Shown here piece after piece: positions 47,930-55,469 of a stretch of 64,000 bases of DNA. The first letter of the stretch is position 1; each line of letters opens with the position of its first letter. The stretch comes from Thermoleophilia bacterium SCSIO 60948 (lineage in GTDB: Bacteria > Actinomycetota > Thermoleophilia > Solirubrobacterales > 70-9): assembly GCA_021496505.1 (NCBI GenBank), contig CP053031.1, positions 1,364,001 to 1,428,000 of the forward strand. Direction: 5' to 3'. A model generated the notes under the pieces. That model had not been told where the DNA came from. It searched no databases and saw nothing but the letters and a program-made list of their open reading frames with translations. The position numbers and the translations under genes are program-made.

Positions 47930-49407
47930 GCGCGGGCCTCCTGGCCGACGGGCGTCGGGCGCTCGGCGCCGACGGCCGGAATCTCGATCGTGAACGTCGA
48001 GCCGCTTCCGGGTGTCGACTCGAGCCTGATCGCGCCGCCGTGGCCCTCGGCGACAGCCTTGACGATCGCGAGCCCGACCCCGGCGCCGTCGGATGTCGCG
48101 TCGGTCCAGTTGCCGTCGGCGCGAACGTGGCGGTCGAAGATCCGGTCGTGGATGTCGAGCGAGATCCCCGGGCCCTGGTCTCGGACCCAGATCCTCGCGT
48201 GACCCGCGATCAGCGAGCTCCCGATCGCGATCTCCTGCTCGGGGTTGGTGTGCCGGACGGCGTTCTCGGCGAGGTTCATCACCGCTTGCGTCAATCGCTG
48301 GGCGTCCATCCGAACGATGCCGATTCCGGTCCCGTCGAGACGCCAGTTCCGCGGTCCGAGACTGCGCACCTTCGCGTAGAGATCGTGGGTGAACAGGTCG
48401 AGATCGACCGGCTCGGGGAGGAGGAAGTCGGGCCGCGAGGCCTTGGCAAGCAGCAGCAGGTCGTCGACCAGCCGGTTCATGCGGTCGAGCTCGTCCTGGA
48501 CGACCGCGATGGCCTCCTCACGCTCGGCGGGGTCGTCGCCGAGCGTCTCGAGGTAGCCGCGGATCACGGTGATCGGCGTTCGCAGCTCGTGGCTGACGTC
48601 GGTCAGGAACTCCTTCTGGTTGGCGAAGCCGGTCTCGAGCCGGTCGAGCATGCTGTTGAAGGTCCTCCCGAGCACCGCGATCTCGTCATGGCCACGTACC
48701 GGTATCCGTCGCGAGAGGTCCGTCTCGGTGACCGTCCGCGCCGCGCGCGCCAGAGCCTTGAGCGGAGCGACGGTCCTGCCGGCGGCGAGCCAGATGAACA
48801 GCGAGGCCAAAAGCATCACGACTAGCGACACGCCCGCGGCTATCCGCACCGCCTCGCCCACCTGGGCACGCTGGGCGTCGAGCTCGCCGATCGCAATCAC
48901 CGTTCCGCGGTCATCACCGATCGCGGCGGGGACGGCGACGTAGCGGACGGTCTCACCCGCGAGGCGCAGCTCACCGCTCGACGTCGCGGAAACGGGTCCG
49001 ATCACGCTCTCCGCGGCCGCCGCGATCCCGGGCGTCGCCAGCGGGCCGGCGCTCACGTAGTCCTCGCGCTCGCCCTCGATCATCCCGACGATGGTCCCGT
49101 CGGCGAGCGGGGGGACCTCGGTGAAGAAGCGATCGAACAGGGCCTCGAGGGTCTGCGGTGGATTGGCGCTGGCGCCCGAGATGTCTCCGAGGGTGTCGAC
49201 CTGGACGGTGAGCTGCTCGTCGACCTGGTCGCCGATCCGCGAGAGCAGCACGGCGCGCAGTACGAACAGCGACGCGGCCGTCGAGACGACGAGCAGCAGC
49301 ATGAACGAAACGAGCGCGCGGGTCCGGACCCCGCTGACGAACATCCGGCGCGAGGGCGGCGGGTCGTCGGCGCCGTGATCGGGAGCCTCTTCGTCGCGGC
49401 CGCTCAT
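47926..49407 (-). CDS. Sensor histidine kinase with HAMP domain
   Basis: A 493-residue membrane kinase. Helix 1 is at about residues 30-50 (LVSFMLLLVVSTAASLFVL), then an extracytoplasmic domain of about 125 residues, helix 2 (VSLVVMLLASLFIWLAAG), and a HAMP domain (LKALARAARTVTETDLSRRIPVRGHDE). The dimerisation domain carries the phospho-accepting His in FLTDVSHELRTPITVIRGYL, and the ATPase has the N box NLAENAVRHT, G1 VRDQGPGIS and G2 GAGVGLAIVKAV. I use the ATG at 49407; a TTG three codons upstream also exists. The signal is unknown. Layout resembles MprB/CutS-type envelope-stress sensors. Confidence 0.94.
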   Translation of the reverse strand: MSGRDEEAPDHGADDPPPSRRMFVSGVRTRALVSFMLLLVVSTAASLFVLRAVLLSRIGDQVDEQLTVQVDTLGDISGASANPPQTLEALFDRFFTEVPPLADGTIVGMIEGEREDYVSAGPLATPGIAAAAESVIGPVSATSSGELRLAGETVRYVAVPAAIGDDRGTVIAIGELDAQRAQVGEAVRIAAGVSLVVMLLASLFIWLAAGRTVAPLKALARAARTVTETDLSRRIPVRGHDEIAVLGRTFNSMLDRLETGFANQKEFLTDVSHELRTPITVIRGYLETLGDDPAEREEAIAVVQDELDRMNRLVDDLLLLAKASRPDFLLPEPVDLDLFTHDLYAKVRSLGPRNWRLDGTGIGIVRMDAQRLTQAVMNLAENAVRHTNPEQEIAIGSSLIAGHARIWVRDQGPGISLDIHDRIFDRHVRADGNWTDATSDGAGVGLAIVKAVAEGHGGAIRLESTPGSGSTFTIEIPAVGAERPTPVGQEARA

Positions 49408-49461
49408 CCGTCCCAACCTACCCCGCCGCGGGACGCGCGGGCCCGGTCCACCAGTCGCCTG

Positions 49462-50004
49462 CTATGGCGCCGACGGAGCCGAATCGAGCCCGATCCGCTC
49501 CTCGAGGCGGGTGATGCTGTTGCCGTACTGATCGTCGCCCGGGCCGTATCCGCCGTCTCCGCCCACGCCGGGAGGCGACTGCCCACCGGGCCCCGGCGGG
49601 CCCCCTGGGTCCGTGGGCCCGTCCGGCGCGCCGGGACCACCGGGCTCGCCGGGACCGCCGGGGAACCCGGGCACGCCCGGCGCGTTCTGACCGGAGCCGC
49701 CGGCACCGGCGCCGAGGGATGAGGGGCCTCCCGGGGGCGTACCGAGCGCCCCGCCGCCGCCGCCGCCGCCGGTGCTCTGGCGGTTGTTGCGTGCGGCGCC
49801 GTCACGCCCATCCTCTCGCGGTCGGTCGGGCAGCTGCGCCTGGGTCTCTCCCGGCGCGTCGACGACCCTCGGCGGGCCGCCCTCGTCGGGCCTGAGCAAC
49901 GTGAAGTAGATGAGCGCGACCAGGCCGATCACGACCACGGCTTGCGCGGCGATCAGCTTCCGGGGCACGGAACCGACCCCGCCGCTGGAGGGCATCGACG
50001 ACAT
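49462..50004 (-). CDS. Membrane-anchored collagen-like protein
   Basis: A 180-residue protein with one N-terminal helix (KLIAAQAVVVIGLVALIYFTLL, about 15-37), a charged linker, an eight-glycine run, then about 15 Gly-x-y triplets rich in Pro (PGVPGFPGGPGEPGGPGAP and similar). The C-terminus is DDQYGNSITRLEERIG plus a short tail. The triplets could form a collagen-like triple helix outside the cell. The D-D-Q-Y-G-N motif matches E-D-Q-Y-D-N in the LPFTG protein transcribed divergently at 50344. ATG at 50004; a TTG seven codons upstream is less likely. Located just downstream of the kinase operon promoter region. Confidence 0.7.
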   Translation of the reverse strand: MSSMPSSGGVGSVPRKLIAAQAVVVIGLVALIYFTLLRPDEGGPPRVVDAPGETQAQLPDRPREDGRDGAARNNRQSTGGGGGGGALGTPPGGPSSLGAGAGGSGQNAPGVPGFPGGPGEPGGPGAPDGPTDPGGPPGPGGQSPPGVGGDGGYGPGDDQYGNSITRLEERIGLDSAPSAP

Positions 50005-50027
50005 CGTGAAAAAGCTTTGCCGCAAAT

Positions 50028-50045
50028 GATGAGATCGGGATGAGA
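50028..50045 (-). promoter_or_regulatory. Direct repeat, probable response regulator box (collagen-like gene)
   Basis: GATGAGA occurs at 50028-50034 and again at 50039-50045, an exact 11-bp period; on the minus strand this reads TCTCATC-N4-TCTCATC, 24-41 bp before the ATG of the collagen-like gene. One-turn-spaced direct repeats are the usual binding sites of OmpR-family dimers. Confidence 0.5.
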
Positions 50046-50255
50046 AATCGCCGCCGCGAGGCTCCGAGACATTCCGCCGTAACGTCTGTCAACATGCCCG
50101 TCCGGTCGGGTGCGAAAGCATTCGGTCGGACGAGCCGGTCTCATTCGGGTGGCCAAGGGCCGGAGACTTGCAGGTCCGGGTGATCCGGTGACGAAGCCAA
50201 GCCGAAGAACGGAAGAAGAGGTGCTCCTGCGGCCGAAATACCGCTTAAGAGCATT

Positions 50256-50272
50256 TCTCATCTTCGGCTCAC
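50256..50272 (+). promoter_or_regulatory. Direct repeat, probable response regulator box (LPFTG gene)
   Basis: TCTCATC at 50256-50262 is followed 11 bp later by GCTCACG, giving CTCAT-N6-CTCAC. It is the same motif as at 50028-50045, in plus orientation, and ends 21 bp before the TAGGGT -10 candidate, a position from which an activator could replace the -35 element. Confidence 0.5.
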
Positions 50273-50343
50273 GGTCGTCTTAGCCGGCGCACCTAGGGTG
50301 AACGCCATACAACGGAGCCAGCAGCTCAGGAAAGAGATAGAGA

Positions 50344-50715
50344 ATGACCAGGAATTTCAAGAACCGCATCGCAGTCGGCGCCATCCTCACGGCCCTGCTC
50401 GCGCTGTTCGCAGTCCCGGCCGTCGCCTCCGCTCAGGCGATCAACCCGACTGAGGACCAGTACGACAACATCATCAACCTGCAGGGTGGTGGCAGCACCG
50501 ACCCGAACGACACTCCGCCGCCGAGCGGTCAGACCGGGGTCGGCAGCGAAACCGGCAGTGGTAGTGGCAGTGGCCTGAGCGCGGACGTCGGCCCGCTTCC
50601 GTTCACCGGCTTCGACGTCATCGCGATGATCGCGGTCGCGCTCGCCGTCACCGGACTCGGACTCGGACTCCGCTACGCCATCTCGCGCCAGCCGAGCAGC
50701 GGCCTGGGCTCCTAG
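50344..50715 (+). CDS. LPFTG cell-wall anchored surface protein
   Basis: A 123-residue exported protein. The signal peptide is residues 1-30 (NRIAVGAILTALLALFAVPAVASA). The mature part starts INPTEDQYDNIINLQ, has a short Pro/Ser/Gly linker, and ends with a sortase signal: L-P-F-T-G (85-89), a hydrophobic helix (FDVIAMIAVALAVTGLGLGL) and RYAISRQ. So it should be covalently attached to peptidoglycan. The only sortase seen is the class E enzyme at 31708. The exposed part is only about 50 residues. It has a good ribosome site and a predicted response-regulator box upstream. Confidence 0.85.
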   Translation: MTRNFKNRIAVGAILTALLALFAVPAVASAQAINPTEDQYDNIINLQGGGSTDPNDTPPPSGQTGVGSETGSGSGSGLSADVGPLPFTGFDVIAMIAVALAVTGLGLGLRYAISRQPSSGLGS

Positions 50716-50783
50716 CGGACCCGACAACTGACCGGGTGCCAGGAAGGCATCCGGAAGACGGTCCTGCTGGCTCCGTCGACTGT

Positions 50784-50811
50784 GAAGCGCCGCCCTACCG
50801 GGCGGCGCTTC
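50784..50811. terminator. Bidirectional hairpin between convergent genes
   Basis: GAAGCGCCGCCC-TACC-GGGCGGCGCTTC is a perfect 12-bp inverted repeat. It lies 69 bp after the LPFTG gene and covers the last codons and stop of nfo (ends at 50795). It lacks a clear U-tract on either side, so it may act as a Rho-aided or hairpin-only terminator, as is common in actinobacteria. Confidence 0.65.
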
Positions 50812-51652
50812 CGCGTTCGCGTAGGCGCCTCGCCTCGGCGACCTGGGCGGCTCCGCCCGCTCCAGCGTCGAGGCCCGGCGTCTCGAGCAGGGCGGGCAGG
50901 TCCTCGAAGCGCGGCTCGGACAGGAACGCCGCGATCCCGTCGGGACCGATCTCGCCCTCGGCCACGTCCGCGTGCTTGTCGCGCTGGCCGCCGAGCGGTA
51001 TCGCCGAATCGTTGACGTGGAGGCAGCCGAGCCGGTCGAGCCCGACCTCGGAGTCGAGCTCGGCGACGACGGCGTCCATCGCCTCGAAGCTGCGAATCTC
51101 GTAACCGGACGCGAACAGGTGGCAGCAGTCGACGCAGATCCCCAGGCGCTCGCCGCCGCCGGCGAGCTCGATCAGCTCGGCGAGCTCGGCGAAGTTGCGG
51201 CCCAGAGGGCCGTTCGTCCCCGCCGTGTTCTCGAGCAGTAGGCGGCAGCTCTCCGTCTCGGCGAGCGCCTCCGAGATCGCTTCGGCTGCGCGCTTCATCG
51301 ACGCATCGTGCGGCTCGCCCTTGCGCGATCCGGCGTGGAGCACCACTCCGTCGGCGCCGATTCCGTCGCCGACCCGAAGCGCGTTCGTCAGCGCCGCGAT
51401 CGATTTGCCGCGAACCTCCGGCTCCTTCGACGCGCAGTTGATGAGATAGACGGCATGGATCACCGTCGCCTCGAGCCGGGATGCCTCGAAAGCCTCGCGG
51501 TAGGCCGCGAAGTCGTCGTCGGAGTAGTTCGTCGGTCGCCAGGCCCGGGGCGACTGGTTGAAGATCTGGATCGCGTCGGAGTTCGTATCGACGCCGCGCG
51601 CGACGGCCTTTTCGAGCCCCCCGGCCGTGGATACATGAGCGCCGATGAGCAC
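50795..51652 (-). CDS. nfo: Endonuclease IV (AP endonuclease)
   Basis: A 285-residue TIM-barrel, zinc-dependent repair enzyme that cuts at abasic sites. It opens LIGAHVSTAGGLEKAVARG (GTG start fixed by homology), and shows the metal ligands in VIHAVYLINCAS, VVLHAGSRKGEPHD, LLLENTAGTNGPLG, CVDCCHLFASGYEI, CLHVNDSAIPLGGQRDKHAD and LLETPG. All the trinuclear zinc residues I can map are present. The start codon overlaps the opposite-strand start of gltX. Confidence 0.96.
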   Translation of the reverse strand: MLIGAHVSTAGGLEKAVARGVDTNSDAIQIFNQSPRAWRPTNYSDDDFAAYREAFEASRLEATVIHAVYLINCASKEPEVRGKSIAALTNALRVGDGIGADGVVLHAGSRKGEPHDASMKRAAEAISEALAETESCRLLLENTAGTNGPLGRNFAELAELIELAGGGERLGICVDCCHLFASGYEIRSFEAMDAVVAELDSEVGLDRLGCLHVNDSAIPLGGQRDKHADVAEGEIGPDGIAAFLSEPRFEDLPALLETPGLDAGAGGAAQVAEARRLRERGSAAR

Positions 51653-53027
51653 TGAGGTCGAGTCTCCCGTGGTCCGTTTCGCGCCGTCTCCGACCGGCGC
51701 CCTTCACATCGGGGGAGCCAGAACGGCACTTTATAACTGGCTTGTCGCCCGCAGTCGGGGCGGGCGGATGATCCTGCGGATCGAGGACACGGACCTCGAG
51801 CGCTCGACCACGGCCAACGTCGACCAGATCATCGACGCGCTCAGGTGGCTCGAGCTCGACTGGGACGAGGGGCCGGTCAGCCAGGCGTCGCGCCGCGAGC
51901 GCCATGACGAGCGAATCGCCGAACTGCTGGACTCGGGCCGCGCCTACCACGACCGGGCGATGGGCGACGACGTCAAGGCGTGGCGGGAGCGAAACCCCGG
52001 CCGCGGTTACCGCGGTGAGCCGGACCCCGATGGCGTCGGGGCCGTTCGCCTGCGGGTACCCGACGAGGGCGAGACGGTCGTCGAGGATCTACTGCGGGGC
52101 CCGGTTCGGTTCGAGAACCGGCTCGCCGACGATCTGGTCATCGCTCGCGGCGACGGAACGCCGCTCTACAACTTCGCGGTCGCGGTCGACGATGTCGAGA
52201 TGGGGGTCACCGAGGTGATCCGCGGCGACGACCACCTGTCGAACACGCCGAAACAGCAGCAGGTGATTGAAGCGCTCGGCGCGACCGCACCGACATACGC
52301 CCACCTGCCGCTGCTCCACGGACCCGACGGCAAGAAGCTCTCGAAGCGCCACGGAGCCGCGTCCGTTCAGGAGCTGAGGGCCGCCGGCTACCTGCCGGCG
52401 GCGATCCGCAACTACCTCGCGCTTCTCGGCTGGGGAACCGACGACGACACGACTCTGATGTCGACCGAGGAGCTCCTGTCGCGCTTCCGGATCGAGGACG
52501 TCGGGCGCTCCTCGGCGGTCTTCGATGAGCGCAAGCTGCGGTGGATGAACGGTCGCTTCCTGCGCGAAATGCCACTCGAGGACTACACCGACGCGGTTGC
52601 CGAATACCTCGAACGCGAGGCCGGCGGTGCGCCCGCCGATCGTGCCCGCCTCGCCGAGGCCTTGGAGCCGGCCCAGGAGAAGGCGCAGACGCTCGCCGAG
52701 GTGTGGCCGCTCGTCAGGTTCGTCTTCGAGCCGCCGGTGTCCGACGAGCGCGCCTGGGCGAAGGTGATGGGCAAGGACGGAGCTCCCGAGCGCCTAGCCG
52801 CGGCCGACGCCGCCCTCCGGGCTCTCCCGTCGTGGGACCTGACCGCGATCGAGGCCGGGCTCGAGTCGCTCCTCGCCGAGCACGACTGGAAGCCGGGAAG
52901 CGTCTACCAGCCGATCAGGGTCGCGATCACCGGATCGACCGTCTCGCCCGGAATATTCGAGTCGCTCGCCGTGCTCGGTCGCGAGCCCTCGCTCGAGCGG
53001 ATCGCCGCGGCACTGTCGCGTTTCTGA
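51645..53027 (+). CDS. gltX: Glutamyl-tRNA synthetase
   Basis: A 460-residue class I aminoacyl-tRNA synthetase. The ATP site is VVRFAPSPTGALHIGGARTALYNWL (HIGH as HIGG) and the second signature is DGKKLSKRHGAASVQEL (KMSKS as KLSKR). With gatC-gatA in the same window and no glutaminyl-tRNA synthetase seen, it may be the non-discriminating type that also charges tRNA-Gln. The ATG at 51645 overlaps the nfo GTG on the other strand; a GTG at 51669 (MVRFAPSP) would avoid this and also fits homologues. No ribosome site is visible for either. Confidence 0.95.
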   Translation: MSTEVESPVVRFAPSPTGALHIGGARTALYNWLVARSRGGRMILRIEDTDLERSTTANVDQIIDALRWLELDWDEGPVSQASRRERHDERIAELLDSGRAYHDRAMGDDVKAWRERNPGRGYRGEPDPDGVGAVRLRVPDEGETVVEDLLRGPVRFENRLADDLVIARGDGTPLYNFAVAVDDVEMGVTEVIRGDDHLSNTPKQQQVIEALGATAPTYAHLPLLHGPDGKKLSKRHGAASVQELRAAGYLPAAIRNYLALLGWGTDDDTTLMSTEELLSRFRIEDVGRSSAVFDERKLRWMNGRFLREMPLEDYTDAVAEYLEREAGGAPADRARLAEALEPAQEKAQTLAEVWPLVRFVFEPPVSDERAWAKVMGKDGAPERLAAADAALRALPSWDLTAIEAGLESLLAEHDWKPGSVYQPIRVAITGSTVSPGIFESLAVLGREPSLERIAAALSRF

Positions 53028-53147
53028 CCTCTGCGCCCGGCGGTCCGGACCGCTCGAAGGAACCCCGCGCTAAGGCCCAAGCCGTCGCTGCCGATGTAAG
53101 GGCCGGGGGGCAGGCGCACACCGACGCGCCCGCCGCTCGATACCGAG

Positions 53148-54197
53148 ATGGCAGTTCAGACAAAGCCGAAGAGCGATCCGGGGCCCCAGCGCGGGGGTGC
53201 GGCGGGCCACAGGCTCGCGAGCGCCTTCGTCGCGGTGTCGGCGATGCCGGCGCTGCGCGAGGCGCGGCGTCGCCTGCTGCGCGCGATCGAGCGCGGGGAG
53301 GACGGGGCCGACGAGCTCACCGCCGCGATCGAATCGGACGCGGCGATCGCAGTGGCGGTCATGCGGGCTGCCAACAACGGCCCGGGTCCGTCGGGACGCT
53401 GCGGAGGCGTGCGCGAGGCCGTCGAGAGCCTGCCGCCGGACAAGCTCGTCCAGGTCGCCGGCCGAATCACCACCTTCGATCCGCTCGAGCGCTCGGGCTC
53501 AGAGCGCCTCGAGCGCTTCCGCCGCCACGCCGTCGCCACCAAGCAGGCGGCCGAGAAGATCGGCGAGATCCTGCGGCTGCCCGACGCCGATGAGCTCGCC
53601 GTAGCGGCGCTGCTCCACGACGTCGGGCGCCTCGTCCTCGTCGAGATGTACAGCGAGGAGCGGATCGCCGGGTTCGACCGCCTCACGCCCGAGGAGCGGG
53701 TCCGTGCCGAGCGCCGCGAGCTCGGGATCGACCACGGCCTCGTCGGCGGAGTGCTGCTGCGCCGGTGGGGGCTTCGCCAGTCGGTCGCCTCGACCGTCGA
53801 GCGCCATCATGCTCCCGACGCGACCGGCCACGCCGCCGCCGTCCGGCTCGCCGACCTGATCGCCCACCAGGCCGCCGGCGATCCCGTCGGCTCCGAGGAG
53901 CTCGCGCGTGCGGGCGCGTCGCTAGGGATCGATCAGGGACGACTTCGCGAGCTGCTGTTCGACTTTCCCTACGCCACCCAGGCCAAGCGCCGCTCCGCGG
54001 CTCCCTGTCCGCTCTCGGCCCGCGAGCTCGACGCCCTCCGGGGCCTCGCCGAGGGCAAGGTCTACAAGCAGATCGCCAGCGAGCTCGACCTGTCGGTCTC
54101 GACCGTCCGCACCCACCTGCACAACGTCTACCGCAAGATCGGGGCGGTCGATCGGGCTCAGGCGGTCCTGATCGCACGCGACAAGGACTGGATCTAG
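53148..54197 (+). CDS. HDOD-domain protein fused to a LuxR-type DNA-binding domain
   Basis: A 349-residue protein. Residues about 20-265 are an HDOD domain: FVAVSAMPALREARRRLLRAI, AAIESDAAIAVAVMRAANN, and LAVAALLHDVGRLVLVEMYSE, where an H-D pair is kept, then HGLVGGVLLRRWGLRQSVASTVERHH. Residues about 280-349 are a LuxR/FixJ helix-turn-helix: PLSARELDALRGLAEGKVYKQIASELDLSVSTVRTHLHNVYRKIGAVDRAQAVLIA. HDOD domains usually regulate signalling without catalysis; the retained HD pair leaves phosphodiesterase activity open. The fusion makes it a direct transcription factor. Not linked by overlap to any neighbour. Confidence 0.85.
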   Translation: MAVQTKPKSDPGPQRGGAAGHRLASAFVAVSAMPALREARRRLLRAIERGEDGADELTAAIESDAAIAVAVMRAANNGPGPSGRCGGVREAVESLPPDKLVQVAGRITTFDPLERSGSERLERFRRHAVATKQAAEKIGEILRLPDADELAVAALLHDVGRLVLVEMYSEERIAGFDRLTPEERVRAERRELGIDHGLVGGVLLRRWGLRQSVASTVERHHAPDATGHAAAVRLADLIAHQAAGDPVGSEELARAGASLGIDQGRLRELLFDFPYATQAKRRSAAPCPLSARELDALRGLAEGKVYKQIASELDLSVSTVRTHLHNVYRKIGAVDRAQAVLIARDKDWI

Positions 54198-54383
54198 GCG
54201 CGCGTTCGTCCGCGAGGGCGGGGCCTGCAAAGCGGCGCCTGAGCGGGTCATCGGTCGGTCGTGTGCGGAGCACACTTCCCTCCCTGCTTCCCCGCCCATG
54301 CTTGCTTTTCGGCCCCGTTCGGTTGAAGGGGTGTCAGGGGCGATTGTGGACCGGATCGGTTGGGTTGCGATAGAACCGGGCTT

Positions 54384-54782
54384 GTGATCTCGGTTACCTC
54401 GAAGTCGCGGTATGCGGTGGTCGCGCTGGCCGAGCTGGCGCGGTCGGGGGCGGGGCCGGTGCCCCTGGCGCAGATCGCCGAGCGACGCGAGATCCCCGTG
54501 CAGTTCCTCGAGCAGTTGTTCTCGATCCTGCGCCGCGGCGGTCTGCTGACGAGCCAGCGTGGGGTGAAGGGCGGTTACTCGTTGGCCCGCCCGGCCGATG
54601 AGATCACGGTCCTCGACGTCGTCCAGGCGCTCGACGGCAGGGTCGGCGAGGAGGCGCGCGAGGCCGGGGGGATCTGGGCCGAGGGTGTCGGCGCGCTGCG
54701 CGAGGTCTTCGCGAAGACGACGATCGCCGACGTCGCCCAGCGCGAGGCCGCCGAGGCCGGCGCAGGCATGTACTTCATCTGA
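54384..54782 (+). CDS. Rrf2-family regulator, CymR-like
   Basis: A 132-residue winged-helix regulator. ISVTSKSRYAVVALAELARSG opens the domain; PLAQIAERREIPVQFLEQLFSILRRGGLLTSQRGVKGGYSLARP is the Rrf2 DNA-binding signature; ITVLDVVQALDG follows. The C-terminal part has no cysteine, so it cannot hold an Fe-S cluster like IscR or RsrR. Together with cysK-cysE 0.7 kb downstream this favours a CymR-type cysteine-metabolism repressor, which in Bacillus works in complex with CysK. GTG start at 54384; a TTG at 54360 is possible. A GTGTGC-GGA-GCACAC hairpin lies upstream at 54259-54273. Confidence 0.82.
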   Translation: MISVTSKSRYAVVALAELARSGAGPVPLAQIAERREIPVQFLEQLFSILRRGGLLTSQRGVKGGYSLARPADEITVLDVVQALDGRVGEEAREAGGIWAEGVGALREVFAKTTIADVAQREAAEAGAGMYFI

Positions 54783-55371
54783 CCGGCGTCGAACCGCCCG
54801 CCGGCCCCAGCCGCGTCAGGACGAGCTCGACCGACGGCCGCAGGGAGCTGCCGCTCGGAACCGTCGAGGTGAGGCCCTCCGGGTTCGCCACGCTCACGGT
54901 GTCGCCCCGGGCGAGCTCGAGCAGGGTGTGGATCTGTGCGCGCTGTCCAGCGCCCGTGCTTCGCGTCTGCACGTTCTGACCATTCACCCGGATGGCCAGC
55001 TCGCCGCCGGTGATCGACAGGTCGAGGTGGGTCTCGTAGGTCCCTGCGACCTCCACCGTGAGCTCGCCGTCGTCACCGATGTCGAACCCCTTGACCGGAC
55101 CGAGGTCGTCCCAGACGACCTTCTCATCCGGCGAGAGCTCCTGCGAGCCGAACCGGCGAACATCGATCATCGGCTGAGCACCGAGCTTCGCCGGGGTGAC
55201 GGCACGCGGTCCGAGGTCACCCGCCTTCACCTGGCCCGGGGCGATATTCCGCGACTTGACGCTGTTTCGCCCCAGCTCCACCGCGGCGTAGGCGCCGCCG
55301 GCGAGCGCGAGGAAGAGCGCGCTCCAGGCGACAGCCCTGGTCACCACCGATCCACGATCCGACCCACCCAT
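54775..55371 (-). CDS. Exported C1q/TNF-like jelly-roll protein
   Basis: A 198-residue protein with an N-terminal membrane anchor or signal ([25 protein letters not shown]). After it comes a short repeat region, [27 protein letters not shown], of the N-S-(V/I)-x-S-x-x-(I/V)-x-x-G type seen in many actinobacterial surface proteins, then about 120 residues of beta-rich sequence ([39 protein letters not shown]) resembling the C1q/TNF jelly roll. Function unknown. It lies between the Rrf2 gene and cysK on the opposite strand, its stop overlapping the Rrf2 end by 8 bp. Confidence 0.65.
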   Translation of the reverse strand: MGGSDRGSVVTRAVAWSALFLALAGGAYAAVELGRNSVKSRNIAPGQVKAGDLGPRAVTPAKLGAQPMIDVRRFGSQELSPDEKVVWDDLGPVKGFDIGDDGELTVEVAGTYETHLDLSITGGELAIRVNGQNVQTRSTGAGQRAQIHTLLELARGDTVSVANPEGLTSTVPSGSSLRPSVELVLTRLGPAGGSTPVR

Positions 55372-55456
55372 GCGGAACCTCCCAGCTCGTCGGATCGACC
55401 CTAGGTCCGAGCCGACCGGCGGTCAACCGCCGCGCGGGACGCCGTCGCGGCGGCGC

Positions 55457-55462
55457 TAGGTT
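55457..55462 (+). promoter_or_regulatory. -10 box of leaderless cysK transcript
   Basis: TAGGTT (TANNNT form) with exactly 7 nt to the ATG of cysK. The spacing puts the transcription start at the start codon; no ribosome site exists. Same arrangement at 57181-57186, 63260-63265 and 19810-19815. Confidence 0.55.
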
Positions 55463-55469
55463 GGGATCG

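Larger units (their letters stand above)
50005..50343. other. 339-bp divergent regulatory region
   Basis: No credible gene is visible here. It carries the promoters of the collagen-like gene (minus) and the LPFTG gene (plus). Both ends hold CTCAT-type direct repeats with an 11-bp period (listed separately). A TAGGGT (50294-50299) is a possible -10 for the plus gene, without a recognisable -35, as expected for an activated promoter. An AGGAAAGAG ribosome site (50328-50336) precedes the ATG at 50344. Confidence 0.6.

Noticed and set aside
49560-49760. Gly/Pro-rich tract suspected as a DNA repeat or CRISPR-like array
   Set aside because: Units are 9 bp triplet-coded Gly-x-y repeats with variable sequence, explained by the collagen-like protein; no spacers.
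54259-54273. GTGTGC-GGA-GCACAC hairpin considered as a terminator or tRNA arm
   Set aside because: No U-tract and no tRNA-like cloverleaf around it. It could be an operator but nothing else supports that.
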